In this document: one piece after another, positions 1-5,432 of the stretch
Numbering within the stretch: the stretch's first letter is position 1
Layout of the letters: each line of letters begins with the position of its first letter
Assembly (NCBI GenBank): GCA_030632405.1
Contig: DAOVUU010000190.1
Span: forward strand, 1 to 5,674
Reading direction: 5' to 3'
Origin: Desulfobulbaceae bacterium
GTDB taxonomy: Bacteria; Desulfobacterota; Desulfobulbia; Desulfobulbales; Desulfocapsaceae
DNA: 5,674 nt
Position numbers and translations under genes: made by a program
Notes under the pieces: model-generated
Databases searched by the model: none
What the model saw: only the letters and a program-made list of their open reading frames with translations
Told to the model about the DNA's origin: nothing

Positions 1-100
1 CTGCTTTTGTTGATTTGACGGTATCCTGCGATTGGGCGCAGTTATATGAAAGAAGAAATAAAACGACAAATACAGACAAGAATATTTTATAATTTTTCAT
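1..100 (-). CDS. Exported protein, N-terminal fragment (runs off left edge)
   Basis: An ATG at 98-100 opens 33 codons that continue past the window edge without a stop. The start follows an AAGGGG Shine-Dalgarno (107-112) at 6 nt. The protein begins MKNYKIFLSVFVVLFLLSYN, then CAQSQDTVKSTKA. This is a Lys-containing n-region, a hydrophobic core of about 15 residues and a polar stretch, so a Sec signal peptide. Cys21 lies where a lipobox could be, but the preceding residues (S-Y-N) fit the lipobox poorly; cleavage by signal peptidase I after NCA is an alternative. The gene starts 44 nt after the beta-barrel stop with no terminator between, so it is probably the next operon member. Too little is present to name a family. 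An assembly factor or another cytochrome would fit the context, but that is a guess. Confidence 0.75.
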   Translation of the reverse strand, partial: MKNYKIFLSVFVVLFLLSYNCAQSQDTVKSTKA

Positions 101-144
101 CTTCCACCCCTTGTTTTTTTCTGTTCCTGCAGTTTCCACCAGTG

Positions 145-2220
145 CTAGAACGCTCGACTGATTTTCAGCATAAAACCGTCTCTTTCCCGATAATAACCAC
201 GTGTCTGATACGTGTCCTCAAGATAGCGATAGCTGAGATTGCAGATCCATTTACCGTAAAACAGATCAATGAATGTCAGTACACCGGTATTTGATTCATC
301 CTGTACACTTTCTGAAATATTATACTCATATGCTTCAAATCCGGTTCTGACCCAGTAGGCCGGATTCCAGATTATCTTGGTTGCCACTCGGTAAAATTTT
401 TCTTTCTCATCTGAATATCTGAAAAGTGTGTCCCCCATATTTCCGGAAAAATTAAGTACAAAACCCCTCGCTGGTCTGAACGTCAACTGCTCATTTATCT
501 GCCGCGTAGTTCTTGCCGAACCTAAAAGAGTATCGAAATCATCATATGACAGAGTCGTGTCCGTCCACTTCCAAAGCACCCGGGCCTGTACCTTATGAGC
601 CGTTTCATCTATAGCTGTGTCAGGTTCGACGCCGGAAATTATATCCTGCGTCCGACGGTAATAATCATAAGAAAGGCGAAGGGTGGACCAGAGAAAGACA
701 CTCATACCGGCCCAGCGGCCAAAAACGATGTCATCATAGCCGCTGACACTACCATAACGGTAACTTACCAGCAATCCCTGACCATCGGTGATATTACCGA
801 ACAATGTCGGCCGTATCCTTATAAGGGTACCTACCTCTTCAACAGTATAATCCTGTTCCCTGATGTAAACGATAGAACTGCTCTTATCTGTGACCCTGAT
901 CGAATCCTGATCAACGTTTTCCTGCCTTAAAAATGTCGTCCCCCCTGTTATCACCGTATGTTGTTCATTGGTAGCCCATATCAAGTTTTCGTCCGTATTC
1001 CTGTTAGTGACCACAGAATCAAGACCTGTAGTCAGATTAAGCGTCCCCCATGGAATATCGCGATTATACTTGAAATCAAGTTTTCCGGTATACACATCAT
1101 CTGTGCCTCCAGCGTATTCATAGCGCAACCCCTCTCCGTCAATACTCGTTGTCAGGTTTTCGTACAGGAGGTGTTCCAGGGATGCTCCAATCGATTTTGT
1201 ATTGATGTCAGAGCCCTCTGTCTGTTGATTCTGATAAAGAATTCTATAGTCTGACCAAAGATTTTTTCTGTGCGTCCAGTGCAGCCGTTCAGTCCACCTG
1301 AGGTTTGACGACGTAAACGAAATCGAATCATCTTCCTTCGTATTGTCTGTCCAGTTATAACTCAGATCAGACATCAGTTTCTTTGTTAAGTCTCTTTTAA
1401 AGAAATAGGTGTTCTGGAGATAATTATAGGAAGTTTGTATCCCGTTTTTCTCCTCTTCATTCGTCTGGAACGCATCTCTAAAACTTGCAGTCAACCGCGT
1501 AACGCTGTTTGGTTTATCGTGGTTCATTGCCAGGTCAAAAAGGTCCTGATCCTGAGATGATCTCAGAGCACCTCTTCGGGCAGTTTTGGTGTTGGAATAA
1601 CTGAATGCCGTCGGCAGCATTTTATATTTTAGAGCCAGCCGGCCGCCATAGGTATCAGTATCAATAATTGCCCTCTCGCTGAAGGTGTTTCTGAAGGAAT
1701 TCTGATATTTCCTGCCAAAAAGATGCATAGTGTAGGGTTTTAACGGCAGAATATCCGCATCCAGGGAATATGCGTTTAGATACCCACTATCATCTTCACT
1801 TTCGGTGTATTCGCCGTTTCCTGGTGTCTGGATCCACTCAGGATCAAAATCCAGTACAAAGCTCAACAGGGCCGGGTGATACAACCAGCCTTTTGTCGAG
1901 ATCCCAATCCCCTCGCGAAATTCCTCGATAGTATCCTCGCTCTCTTCTCCCAGGTTGATGAGACGCTCATTGTTCAACTCATAGGAAAACTTCATGCTTG
2001 TTTCAGGCCTTTCCAGGTAGAAGTATTTCAACCTGATTGCAGGCGGTCCTGCTGTGTTTTTTTTTGTTTTTTTTACCAACGGGTGGATATTTATCGTCAC
2101 AACTTTTGCATTTCCCTGAACGGGGACCGGTTCCGCCGACACCGCATCGACTTTTGGTGCAGTGGCTGCGATGGTAACAAACGTGATCAGCGTTATTAAC
2201 TGCCTCATATTAATTAACAA
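145..2220 (-). CDS. Outer-membrane beta-barrel protein (putative porin of a cytochrome conduit)
   Basis: This 691-residue protein starts at TTG (2218-2220) and stops at TAG. Residues 1-26 form a signal peptide with likely cleavage near KVDA|VSAE. A polar Lys-rich linker (about 37-57) follows. From about 62 to the end there are many amphipathic stretches with alternating aromatic and polar residues (for example LRLSYDYYRRTQ and NLSYRYLEDTY). The last strand, DGFMLKISRAF, ends in Phe, the classical outer-membrane beta-signal. Residues about 419-489 interrupt this pattern with a small Ig-like module. There is a single Cys (660), no CXXCH, and no N-terminal CXXC as in MtrB-type barrels, so it is not an MtrB homologue in the strict sense. 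It sits 45 nt after a multihaem lipoprotein gene. By analogy with porin-cytochrome complexes it may hold a cytochrome across the outer membrane; the partner assignment is inference. Confidence 0.85.
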   Translation of the reverse strand: MLINMRQLITLITFVTIAATAPKVDAVSAEPVPVQGNAKVVTINIHPLVKKTKKNTAGPPAIRLKYFYLERPETSMKFSYELNNERLINLGEESEDTIEEFREGIGISTKGWLYHPALLSFVLDFDPEWIQTPGNGEYTESEDDSGYLNAYSLDADILPLKPYTMHLFGRKYQNSFRNTFSERAIIDTDTYGGRLALKYKMLPTAFSYSNTKTARRGALRSSQDQDLFDLAMNHDKPNSVTRLTASFRDAFQTNEEEKNGIQTSYNYLQNTYFFKRDLTKKLMSDLSYNWTDNTKEDDSISFTSSNLRWTERLHWTHRKNLWSDYRILYQNQQTEGSDINTKSIGASLEHLLYENLTTSIDGEGLRYEYAGGTDDVYTGKLDFKYNRDIPWGTLNLTTGLDSVVTNRNTDENLIWATNEQHTVITGGTTFLRQENVDQDSIRVTDKSSSIVYIREQDYTVEEVGTLIRIRPTLFGNITDGQGLLVSYRYGSVSGYDDIVFGRWAGMSVFLWSTLRLSYDYYRRTQDIISGVEPDTAIDETAHKVQARVLWKWTDTTLSYDDFDTLLGSARTTRQINEQLTFRPARGFVLNFSGNMGDTLFRYSDEKEKFYRVATKIIWNPAYWVRTGFEAYEYNISESVQDESNTGVLTFIDLFYGKWICNLSYRYLEDTYQTRGYYRERDGFMLKISRAF

Positions 2221-2228
2221 ATCGATCG

Positions 2229-2234
2229 TTCCTT
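2229..2234 (-). promoter_or_regulatory. Ribosome binding site that decides a TTG start
   Basis: AAGGAA lies 8 nt before the TTG at 2218-2220. The only nearby ATG (2206-2208, codon 5 of the barrel gene) would sit 20 nt from this site and has no Shine-Dalgarno of its own (upstream is TTGTTAATTAAT). Spacing therefore favours TTG initiation. Both starts keep a functional signal peptide, so the difference is four residues. Confidence 0.6.
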
Positions 2235-2265
2235 GCCCAACCAGCGGTATGAAACTGACCCTGCA

Positions 2266-2955
2266 CTAACCATCAGAACTGTCAGCAGAGAGCATGGGTA
2301 ATCGCCTTATCTCTTTGTAATCTTTTACTAACAGAAATTTGTCTTTGCCAAGGTGAGGATTGTGACACTCCAGACAACCTTTTAATCCCTGATGGTCCTT
2401 GGTAAGCCTGATCAATCCTTCTGAATGACACATAGTGCAGAGTTTTTCTGTGTTATCCCTCAATAGATCAGGGTATCTGCTCTGGTGTGGGTCATGACAG
2501 ACAGTGCAATTATTCTTGGTGGCCGGAGCGTGCAGCCACAGACTGTTCGCCGAGGCATAGGCGGCAGACCTGTTTTCATGGCAGCTCACACATACCTTTT
2601 TTACCGGCAGCCGCTTCTCCCCGACAGCCCCACCGGCTCCAAAACTTATGGTCGGCATCCCGCTTCGCGCAGACTTTCTGAAGTTCTGTGTAGAAGATAC
2701 CTGATGACACTCACCGCATTTTTTTGAAGTGAAATAACTATGGGAGGAAAATAGAGACCGGCCTTCCGCTTTCTGGTTCATTGCAGTCTGGGCCTGCAGA
2801 GCACGTTGTTCTTTCTCCCTCTCTTCTTCAGGAGAAGGGACACCGGTAAAGAAAAAGGAAAGGAGTTCATGCTTTGTGGGCTGGCCACAGCCCGAAATCA
2901 GGAACATCATGCCGGCAAAAAAAAGCATAGTCAAAAAGAGTTTATTGTACGTCAT
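2266..2955 (-). CDS. Pentahaem c-type cytochrome lipoprotein (doubled CXXCH)
   Basis: The 229-residue product has a lipoprotein signal peptide ending LISGC, with lipidated Cys23. Residue +2 is Gly, so outer-membrane sorting is expected rather than inner-membrane retention. A charged helix follows (about 41-65, rich in Glu/Gln/Arg, possibly coiled coil). Five CXXCH haem-binding motifs lie at 80-84, 122-126, 150-154, 173-177 and 194-198. The CTVCHDPH / CTMCH / CLECHNPH spacing is that of the doubled-CXXCH family. Non-motif histidines at 72, 142, 157, 188 and 201 give five candidate distal ligands, enough for bis-His ligation. Its ATG overlaps the TGA of the NHL gene (ATGA), so translation is probably coupled; the GGGAG inside the upstream gene is only 2 nt from the ATG. 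Likely a periplasm-facing electron carrier at the outer membrane, possibly docking on the barrel encoded next. The haem motifs are certain; the partner is inferred. Confidence 0.9.
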   Translation of the reverse strand: MTYNKLFLTMLFFAGMMFLISGCGQPTKHELLSFFFTGVPSPEEEREKEQRALQAQTAMNQKAEGRSLFSSHSYFTSKKCGECHQVSSTQNFRKSARSGMPTISFGAGGAVGEKRLPVKKVCVSCHENRSAAYASANSLWLHAPATKNNCTVCHDPHQSRYPDLLRDNTEKLCTMCHSEGLIRLTKDHQGLKGCLECHNPHLGKDKFLLVKDYKEIRRLPMLSADSSDG

Positions 2956-4064
2956 TGCTCCCGCTTTTTAAGTACATCAGTCTCGTTTGCTCCGCTTGAT
3001 AGCTGCGGGCCAGTCCATTGCCCGAAGCCGTATACGTTTAACTTGTTCAACCCAAAGGTATTGCCAATGTAAACAACATATTCGAGAGCGAAATCCTTAT
3101 CCGCAAAATTTTTAAAATACTGTGCGTTTGCATAATCAATATGTACCGAAGCAGGTAGAAACATATTATCCGGTGCCCCCCCGCTTCCTCCGAAGAACAG
3201 GAGCAATCGGCCGGATTCGACATCGAAGATCTGAGTGTTTTCATATGCCGAATCAACAACATACATATGTCCATCCCTGTCTATATCCAGCCCTTTGGGC
3301 CGGGCAAAGGCACCGACCGTATCCCCATGGAAGCCAAACGACTTGATAAACCTGCCATTGCTGTCGAATTTTTGAACCTTGTAATTAAAGGCATCGTTTA
3401 CGTAGAGGTTGCCTGCGAGATCAAGTGTTATATGACTTGGCTTATAGAGCTTGCCTTCCTCTCCCCCCTGTTCACCAATTGTTCTACTCAGAGCACCGGT
3501 TTGCTTATCGAGCACGAGAATCTGATTTTTGTCCATGTCGCACACATAGACGTTATTTTCATAAACTGCCACATCCACCGGCTTATCAAACAGTTCCTTG
3601 TCTCCGTAGACCCTCTGATAGTTATTGGCACCATCGAAGACCACAACCTGTTTTCTCTTCATATCCGCAATATATTTGGTATCATCCTGTGCAATCCAGA
3701 TACCTGACGGCTCGGAGAGCGCCCCCATTCCCCTGCCGCCAAGATGGCTGAACTTTCTTGTGACAAGATCAATGACCAGCAGTTTATTGTATCTCCTGTC
3801 CAGAACATAAATTTTACCCGGTGTAGACCCGATATCATATGGTTTTCCTATCTGTTTATCCGACACCATGTCCCCGATGAGAAATTCTGTAAAAGCGCTG
3901 CCGGGATCCCTGATATCATCCTCACTGCTGATCGAGAAAAGATACTGCAGCCGCGGCTGTTGTGGCAGCGGAGGATAAAAGACCACAGACTCGCTGAGGT
4001 TTCCCGGGGTTGTACACCCAATTAACAAAAAAAATGGAGCCAGCAAAAAAGCAAATCTTTTCAT
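2952..4064 (-). CDS. NHL-repeat six-bladed beta-propeller lipoprotein
   Basis: The 370-residue product has a short signal peptide with lipobox LIGC (Cys17), so it is membrane anchored. About six NHL-type repeats follow, each a KP/EP-x-(D/G) entry, a (N/K)xYVxD core and a (V/I)xxFD exit: about 72-101 (GKPYDIG...IYVLDRRYNK), 116-145, 159-187, 206-234 (KPSHITLDLAGNLYVNDAFN), 253-281 (ARPKGLDIDRDGHMYVVDSA), and a less regular last blade about 301-348. NHL propellers are protein- or ligand-binding scaffolds and have no catalytic signature here. The start is preceded by AGGAG (4076-4080) at 11 nt and overlaps the stop of a small upstream ORF (ATGA at 4061-4064). Its own TGA overlaps the ATG of the pentahaem cytochrome. 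NHL proteins recur beside extracellular multihaem cytochromes in Geobacter-like bacteria, so a role in cytochrome assembly or export is plausible but inferred. Confidence 0.9.
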   Translation of the reverse strand: MKRFAFLLAPFFLLIGCTTPGNLSESVVFYPPLPQQPRLQYLFSISSEDDIRDPGSAFTEFLIGDMVSDKQIGKPYDIGSTPGKIYVLDRRYNKLLVIDLVTRKFSHLGGRGMGALSEPSGIWIAQDDTKYIADMKRKQVVVFDGANNYQRVYGDKELFDKPVDVAVYENNVYVCDMDKNQILVLDKQTGALSRTIGEQGGEEGKLYKPSHITLDLAGNLYVNDAFNYKVQKFDSNGRFIKSFGFHGDTVGAFARPKGLDIDRDGHMYVVDSAYENTQIFDVESGRLLLFFGGSGGAPDNMFLPASVHIDYANAQYFKNFADKDFALEYVVYIGNTFGLNKLNVYGFGQWTGPQLSSGANETDVLKKREQ

Positions 4065-4132
4065 TTCCCCATCAACTCCTCAATAAGCACTTCTATTATT
4101 ACCTTTTTTACCATTTGCCAAAGACTGTTCAT
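4061..4132 (-). CDS. Small ORF, 23 residues, translationally coupled to the NHL gene
   Basis: The reading frame ATG (4130-4132) to TGA (4061-4063) encodes MNSLWQMVKKVIIEVLIEEL then MGK. The peptide looks like an amphipathic helix with clustered Val/Ile/Leu. GAGG (4142-4145) stands 9 nt before the ATG, and its TGA overlaps the ATG of the NHL lipoprotein as ATGA. The frame stays open upstream for 20 more codons (Y-G-R-L-G-E-L-G-P-N-L-S-V-Y-S-R-I-D-D) to an in-frame TGA at about 4200, but has no ATG, GTG or TTG there. A longer protein with a non-standard start, or a decayed 5' end, is therefore possible. A second frame upstream (ATG at 4186-4188, 19 codons) ends in another ATGA overlap with this ORF. 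I recognise no family. It could be a real small protein, a leader that sets translation of the operon, or chance. Confidence 0.4.
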   Translation of the reverse strand: MNSLWQMVKKVIIEVLIEELMGK

Positions 4133-4188
4133 ATCATCAATCCTCGAATATACTGAGAGATTCGGACCGAGTTCTCCGAGTCTACCAT
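4129..4188 (-). CDS. Possible 19-residue upstream ORF
   Basis: ATG (4186-4188) opens MVDSENSVRISQYIRGLMI and ends in a TGA (4129-4131) that overlaps the ATG of the next small ORF. No Shine-Dalgarno is visible before it. Its main support is the ATGA overlap and its place at the head of the operon. A single frameshift would fuse it to the 23-residue ORF, giving a small protein of about 41 residues. Low confidence; it may be chance. Confidence 0.2.
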   Translation of the reverse strand: MVDSENSVRISQYIRGLMI

Positions 4189-4214
4189 ATGGAAAGTTTC
4201 AGTTGTAGTAATAT

Positions 4215-4250
4215 AAAAAAAAGGGGGGTTTCCCCCCCCTTCTTTTTTTT
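4215..4250 (-). terminator. Intrinsic (rho-independent) terminator
   Basis: Read on the minus strand: A8, GAA, G8, an AAA loop, C6, then T8. The G6:C6 stem with a triloop, extended by the flanking A and T runs, followed immediately by eight T, is a textbook intrinsic terminator. It is nearly symmetrical and could also work on the plus strand, but no plus-strand gene ends here. It lies 165 bases beyond the tetrahaem cytochrome stop, on the far side of the inverted-repeat element, and separates that transcript from the NHL operon. Confidence 0.85.
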
Positions 4251-4264
4251 CTACTTTTCTACAA

Positions 4265-4418
4265 TTGATGGCGTCGTAAAAATTACATTTTGCCAATTTT
4301 TTGTCATTCCCACGCAGGCGGGAGATAAGCGGAGACTTCGATCTAGTTATTTCAACATCTTCTGGACTCCCGCCTACGCGGGAGTGACGGAGCTGTGGAC
4401 TTTTTACGAGTTCATCAA
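4265..4418. mobile_element. 154-bp inverted-repeat element (MITE/REP-like), non-coding
   Basis: The outer ends are inverted repeats: TTGATGGCGTCGTAAAAA at the left (4265-4282) and, read from the right end (4418 inward), TTGATGAACTCGTAAAAAG. They agree at 15 of 18 positions. Inside is a second inverted pair, 4303-4323 and 4368-4388, matching at 18 of 21 positions: GTCATTCCC...GGCGGGA against its complement TCCCGCC...GGGAGTGAC. Nothing inside codes for a protein, so any movement would need a transposase in trans. No clear target-site duplication is visible. The GTCATTCCCGC-type arms and TCGTAAAAAGTC-type ends belong to a repeat type I associate with Desulfobacterota genomes, from memory and unverified. 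The right terminus overlaps the end of the tetrahaem cytochrome gene and contains its TGA (4415-4417). Transcribed, the element would fold into a long hairpin. Confidence 0.8.
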
Positions 4419-5044
4419 CTGTTATGACAGGTAAGGCAGAGCGCCGACCCTTCGTTAGATTTAATTAGCAGATCACCACCTGTATCGTTGGCATTATGAA
4501 CGTCATGACATGAAGCACATTCCAAGCTGCCGGAAAAAAGCATATCCTGGTCGATTGTTCCAGCGGCACCGGGGATACCGGAAAGTCTGACAGTTGGGTC
4601 ATGGAGTCCACCGTCGGCCACAGCAAGTGCAGCATCATAAACAAATGAAATCGGGTGGTCATCACTTAAGTCAGTCCCTACAGAACCGGAAAGCGTGATG
4701 TTACCTGTCTTTCCGCCAAAAGAATCTATAGCCACTGTCCCGTCATGACAGGAAAGACAGAGTTTGGATGCTCCACCAGGCTGCCCCGGCACTGCGTCAA
4801 GAGTGGGGCTGCTGTACAGGGTGTATGTTGCGGTAGACAGTTCGTGGTTCCAGAGCGGGGCATTGGCAACGTTCACTCCATCATGGGGTGCATGACATGG
4901 GAGACAGATCTGCCCTCCCGACCAGCCTGCTTGGCTGAAATCATGCTTACTTCCGCTTATTGATGCTTGTGAGAATGTCGCAAATCCGACAACGGCAATA
5001 GATAACAGAGCAACAACAAGCAGTTTATTGACAGGTTTCTTCAT
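4415..5044 (-). CDS. Secreted tetrahaem c-type cytochrome (doubled CXXCH family)
   Basis: The 209-residue product has a signal peptide (MKKPVNK, hydrophobic core, likely cleavage FSQA|SISG after residue 27) and no lipobox Cys, so it is periplasmic or extracellular. Four CXXCH motifs lie at 47-51 (CLPCHAPH), 96-100 (CLSCHDG), 176-180 (CASCHDVH) and 203-207 (CLTCHNS, two residues from the C-terminus). Non-motif histidines at 34, 54, 67, 130, 148 and 183 allow bis-His ligation of all four haems with two to spare. The SGSKHDFS...ICLPCHAPH and SKLCLSCHDGTVAIDSFGG blocks look like a conserved subfamily of Geobacter-type cytochromes. Size and haem count resemble the filament-forming OmcE of Geobacter, but homology is not shown here. 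The start has GAGGAG 5 nt upstream. The stop lies in the terminus of the 4265-4418 element. A sigma-54-type promoter about 285 nt upstream of the ATG is the likely control. Confidence 0.92.
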   Translation of the reverse strand: MKKPVNKLLVVALLSIAVVGFATFSQASISGSKHDFSQAGWSGGQICLPCHAPHDGVNVANAPLWNHELSTATYTLYSSPTLDAVPGQPGGASKLCLSCHDGTVAIDSFGGKTGNITLSGSVGTDLSDDHPISFVYDAALAVADGGLHDPTVRLSGIPGAAGTIDQDMLFSGSLECASCHDVHNANDTGGDLLIKSNEGSALCLTCHNS

Positions 5045-5163
5045 GATTCTCCTCTTTTAGGATTAACAGCTTTCAATTTAACAGATATGCCCAAGATAGG
5101 TAATCCGCCTGAGCCAACAAAAAAGTGACCAACTATTTAATAAAGCTTCAGGTTTAAATTTTA

Positions 5164-5172
5164 ACCTCCTTA
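5164..5172 (-). promoter_or_regulatory. Orphan consensus Shine-Dalgarno in the leader
   Basis: TAAGGAGGT is a full match to the 16S rRNA anti-Shine-Dalgarno, yet no ATG, GTG or TTG follows at usable distance (next bases TAAAATTTAAACC). It lies 4 nt after the gene-proximal palindrome of array A. It could be the remnant of a lost leader gene, a ribosome standby or protection site on the long 5' leader, or chance. Confidence 0.35.
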
Positions 5173-5176
5173 GAAA

Positions 5177-5220
5177 TACCACAATGTGGCAGCATATATG
5201 AAGATGGTACCACATTGCGG
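5177..5220. repeat. Palindrome array A (two sites), inside the transcribed leader
   Basis: CCACAATGTGG (5179-5189) is a perfect palindrome around its central base. CCACATTGCGG (5210-5220) is the same with one mismatch. Each is preceded by TA. Centres are 31 bp apart, about three helical turns, as expected for two protein dimers on one face of DNA. As RNA on the minus strand the two sites also pair with each other: an 11-bp stem (one G-U pair) closing a 20-nt loop. Array A lies 3' of the sigma-54 promoter, so it would be in the leader RNA. Operator and RNA hairpin are both open readings. Confidence 0.65.
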
Positions 5221-5339
5221 GAATCGACGCAACAAAACCCAAAAAATATTTTATCCAACTGATTCAGTGATTGCCATTTAGGGCTAGTTGTTGGCTCATG
5301 TTTAACGAGAGTAGCAAACACTGACTCGAAACCGCAAAT

Positions 5340-5356
5340 TGCAAGGAGAGTGCCAA
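5340..5356 (-). promoter_or_regulatory. Sigma-54 (RpoN) -24/-12 promoter of the tetrahaem cytochrome
   Basis: On the minus strand the sequence is TTGGCACTCTCCTTGCA. It matches the sigma-54 consensus TTGGCAC-N5-TTGCA at every fixed position, with GG and GC separated by exactly 10 bases. Transcription would start near 5329 and run toward the cytochrome, giving a 5' leader of about 285 nt. Sigma-54 promoters need an AAA+ enhancer-binding protein bound upstream; array B at 5433-5472 sits about 105-145 bp upstream of the predicted start, the usual place for such sites. Confidence 0.8.
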
Positions 5357-5372
5357 CTTTGATAAGAGTTCT

Positions 5373-5385
5373 TAACTTATTGTTC
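5373..5385 (-). promoter_or_regulatory. Possible IHF binding site
   Basis: On the minus strand GAACAATAAGTTA matches WATCAANNNNTTR at 7 of 9 fixed positions. It sits between array B and the sigma-54 promoter, centred near -50, where DNA bending by IHF commonly helps an enhancer-binding protein reach the polymerase. The motif is degenerate and AT-rich DNA produces such matches by chance. Confidence 0.25.
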
Positions 5386-5432
5386 TACTGAGGTAAAAAT
5401 GAGAAAGAAGGGAAATATCCCCCCGATCCATG

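Noticed and set aside
46..294. Plus-strand 82-codon ORF
   Set aside because: It lies opposite the barrel gene C-terminus and the start of the next minus-strand gene, has a composition unlike a structured protein, and no support as a gene.
145..2220. MtrB/PioB family assignment for the barrel
   Set aside because: It lacks the N-terminal CXXC of MtrB-type barrels (only one Cys, residue 660), so only a general outer-membrane barrel call is supported.
3047..3274. Minus-strand 75-codon ORF in another frame of the NHL gene
   Set aside because: It is a shadow of the NHL gene with no Shine-Dalgarno or recognisable motif.
3267..3707. Plus-strand 146-codon ORF
   Set aside because: It is antisense to the NHL repeats, whose pattern is unambiguous on the minus strand; the plus-strand translation shows no domain.
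4102..4124. TTGGCA / AATAAT as a sigma-70 promoter for the NHL operon
   Set aside because: Spacing is only 15 bp and the elements lie inside the 23-codon ORF; I could not find a convincing promoter between 4133 and 4214 either, so the operon promoter is left unassigned.
4265..4418. CRISPR repeat or complete insertion sequence
   Set aside because: There is one inverted-repeat unit, no regularly spaced direct repeats, and no transposase frame inside.
5045..5340. GEMM-type cyclic-di-GMP riboswitch in the cytochrome leader
   Set aside because: These are known upstream of cytochrome genes in Geobacter relatives, so I looked for the conserved GGACGCAAAGCC-type core; it is absent on the minus strand.
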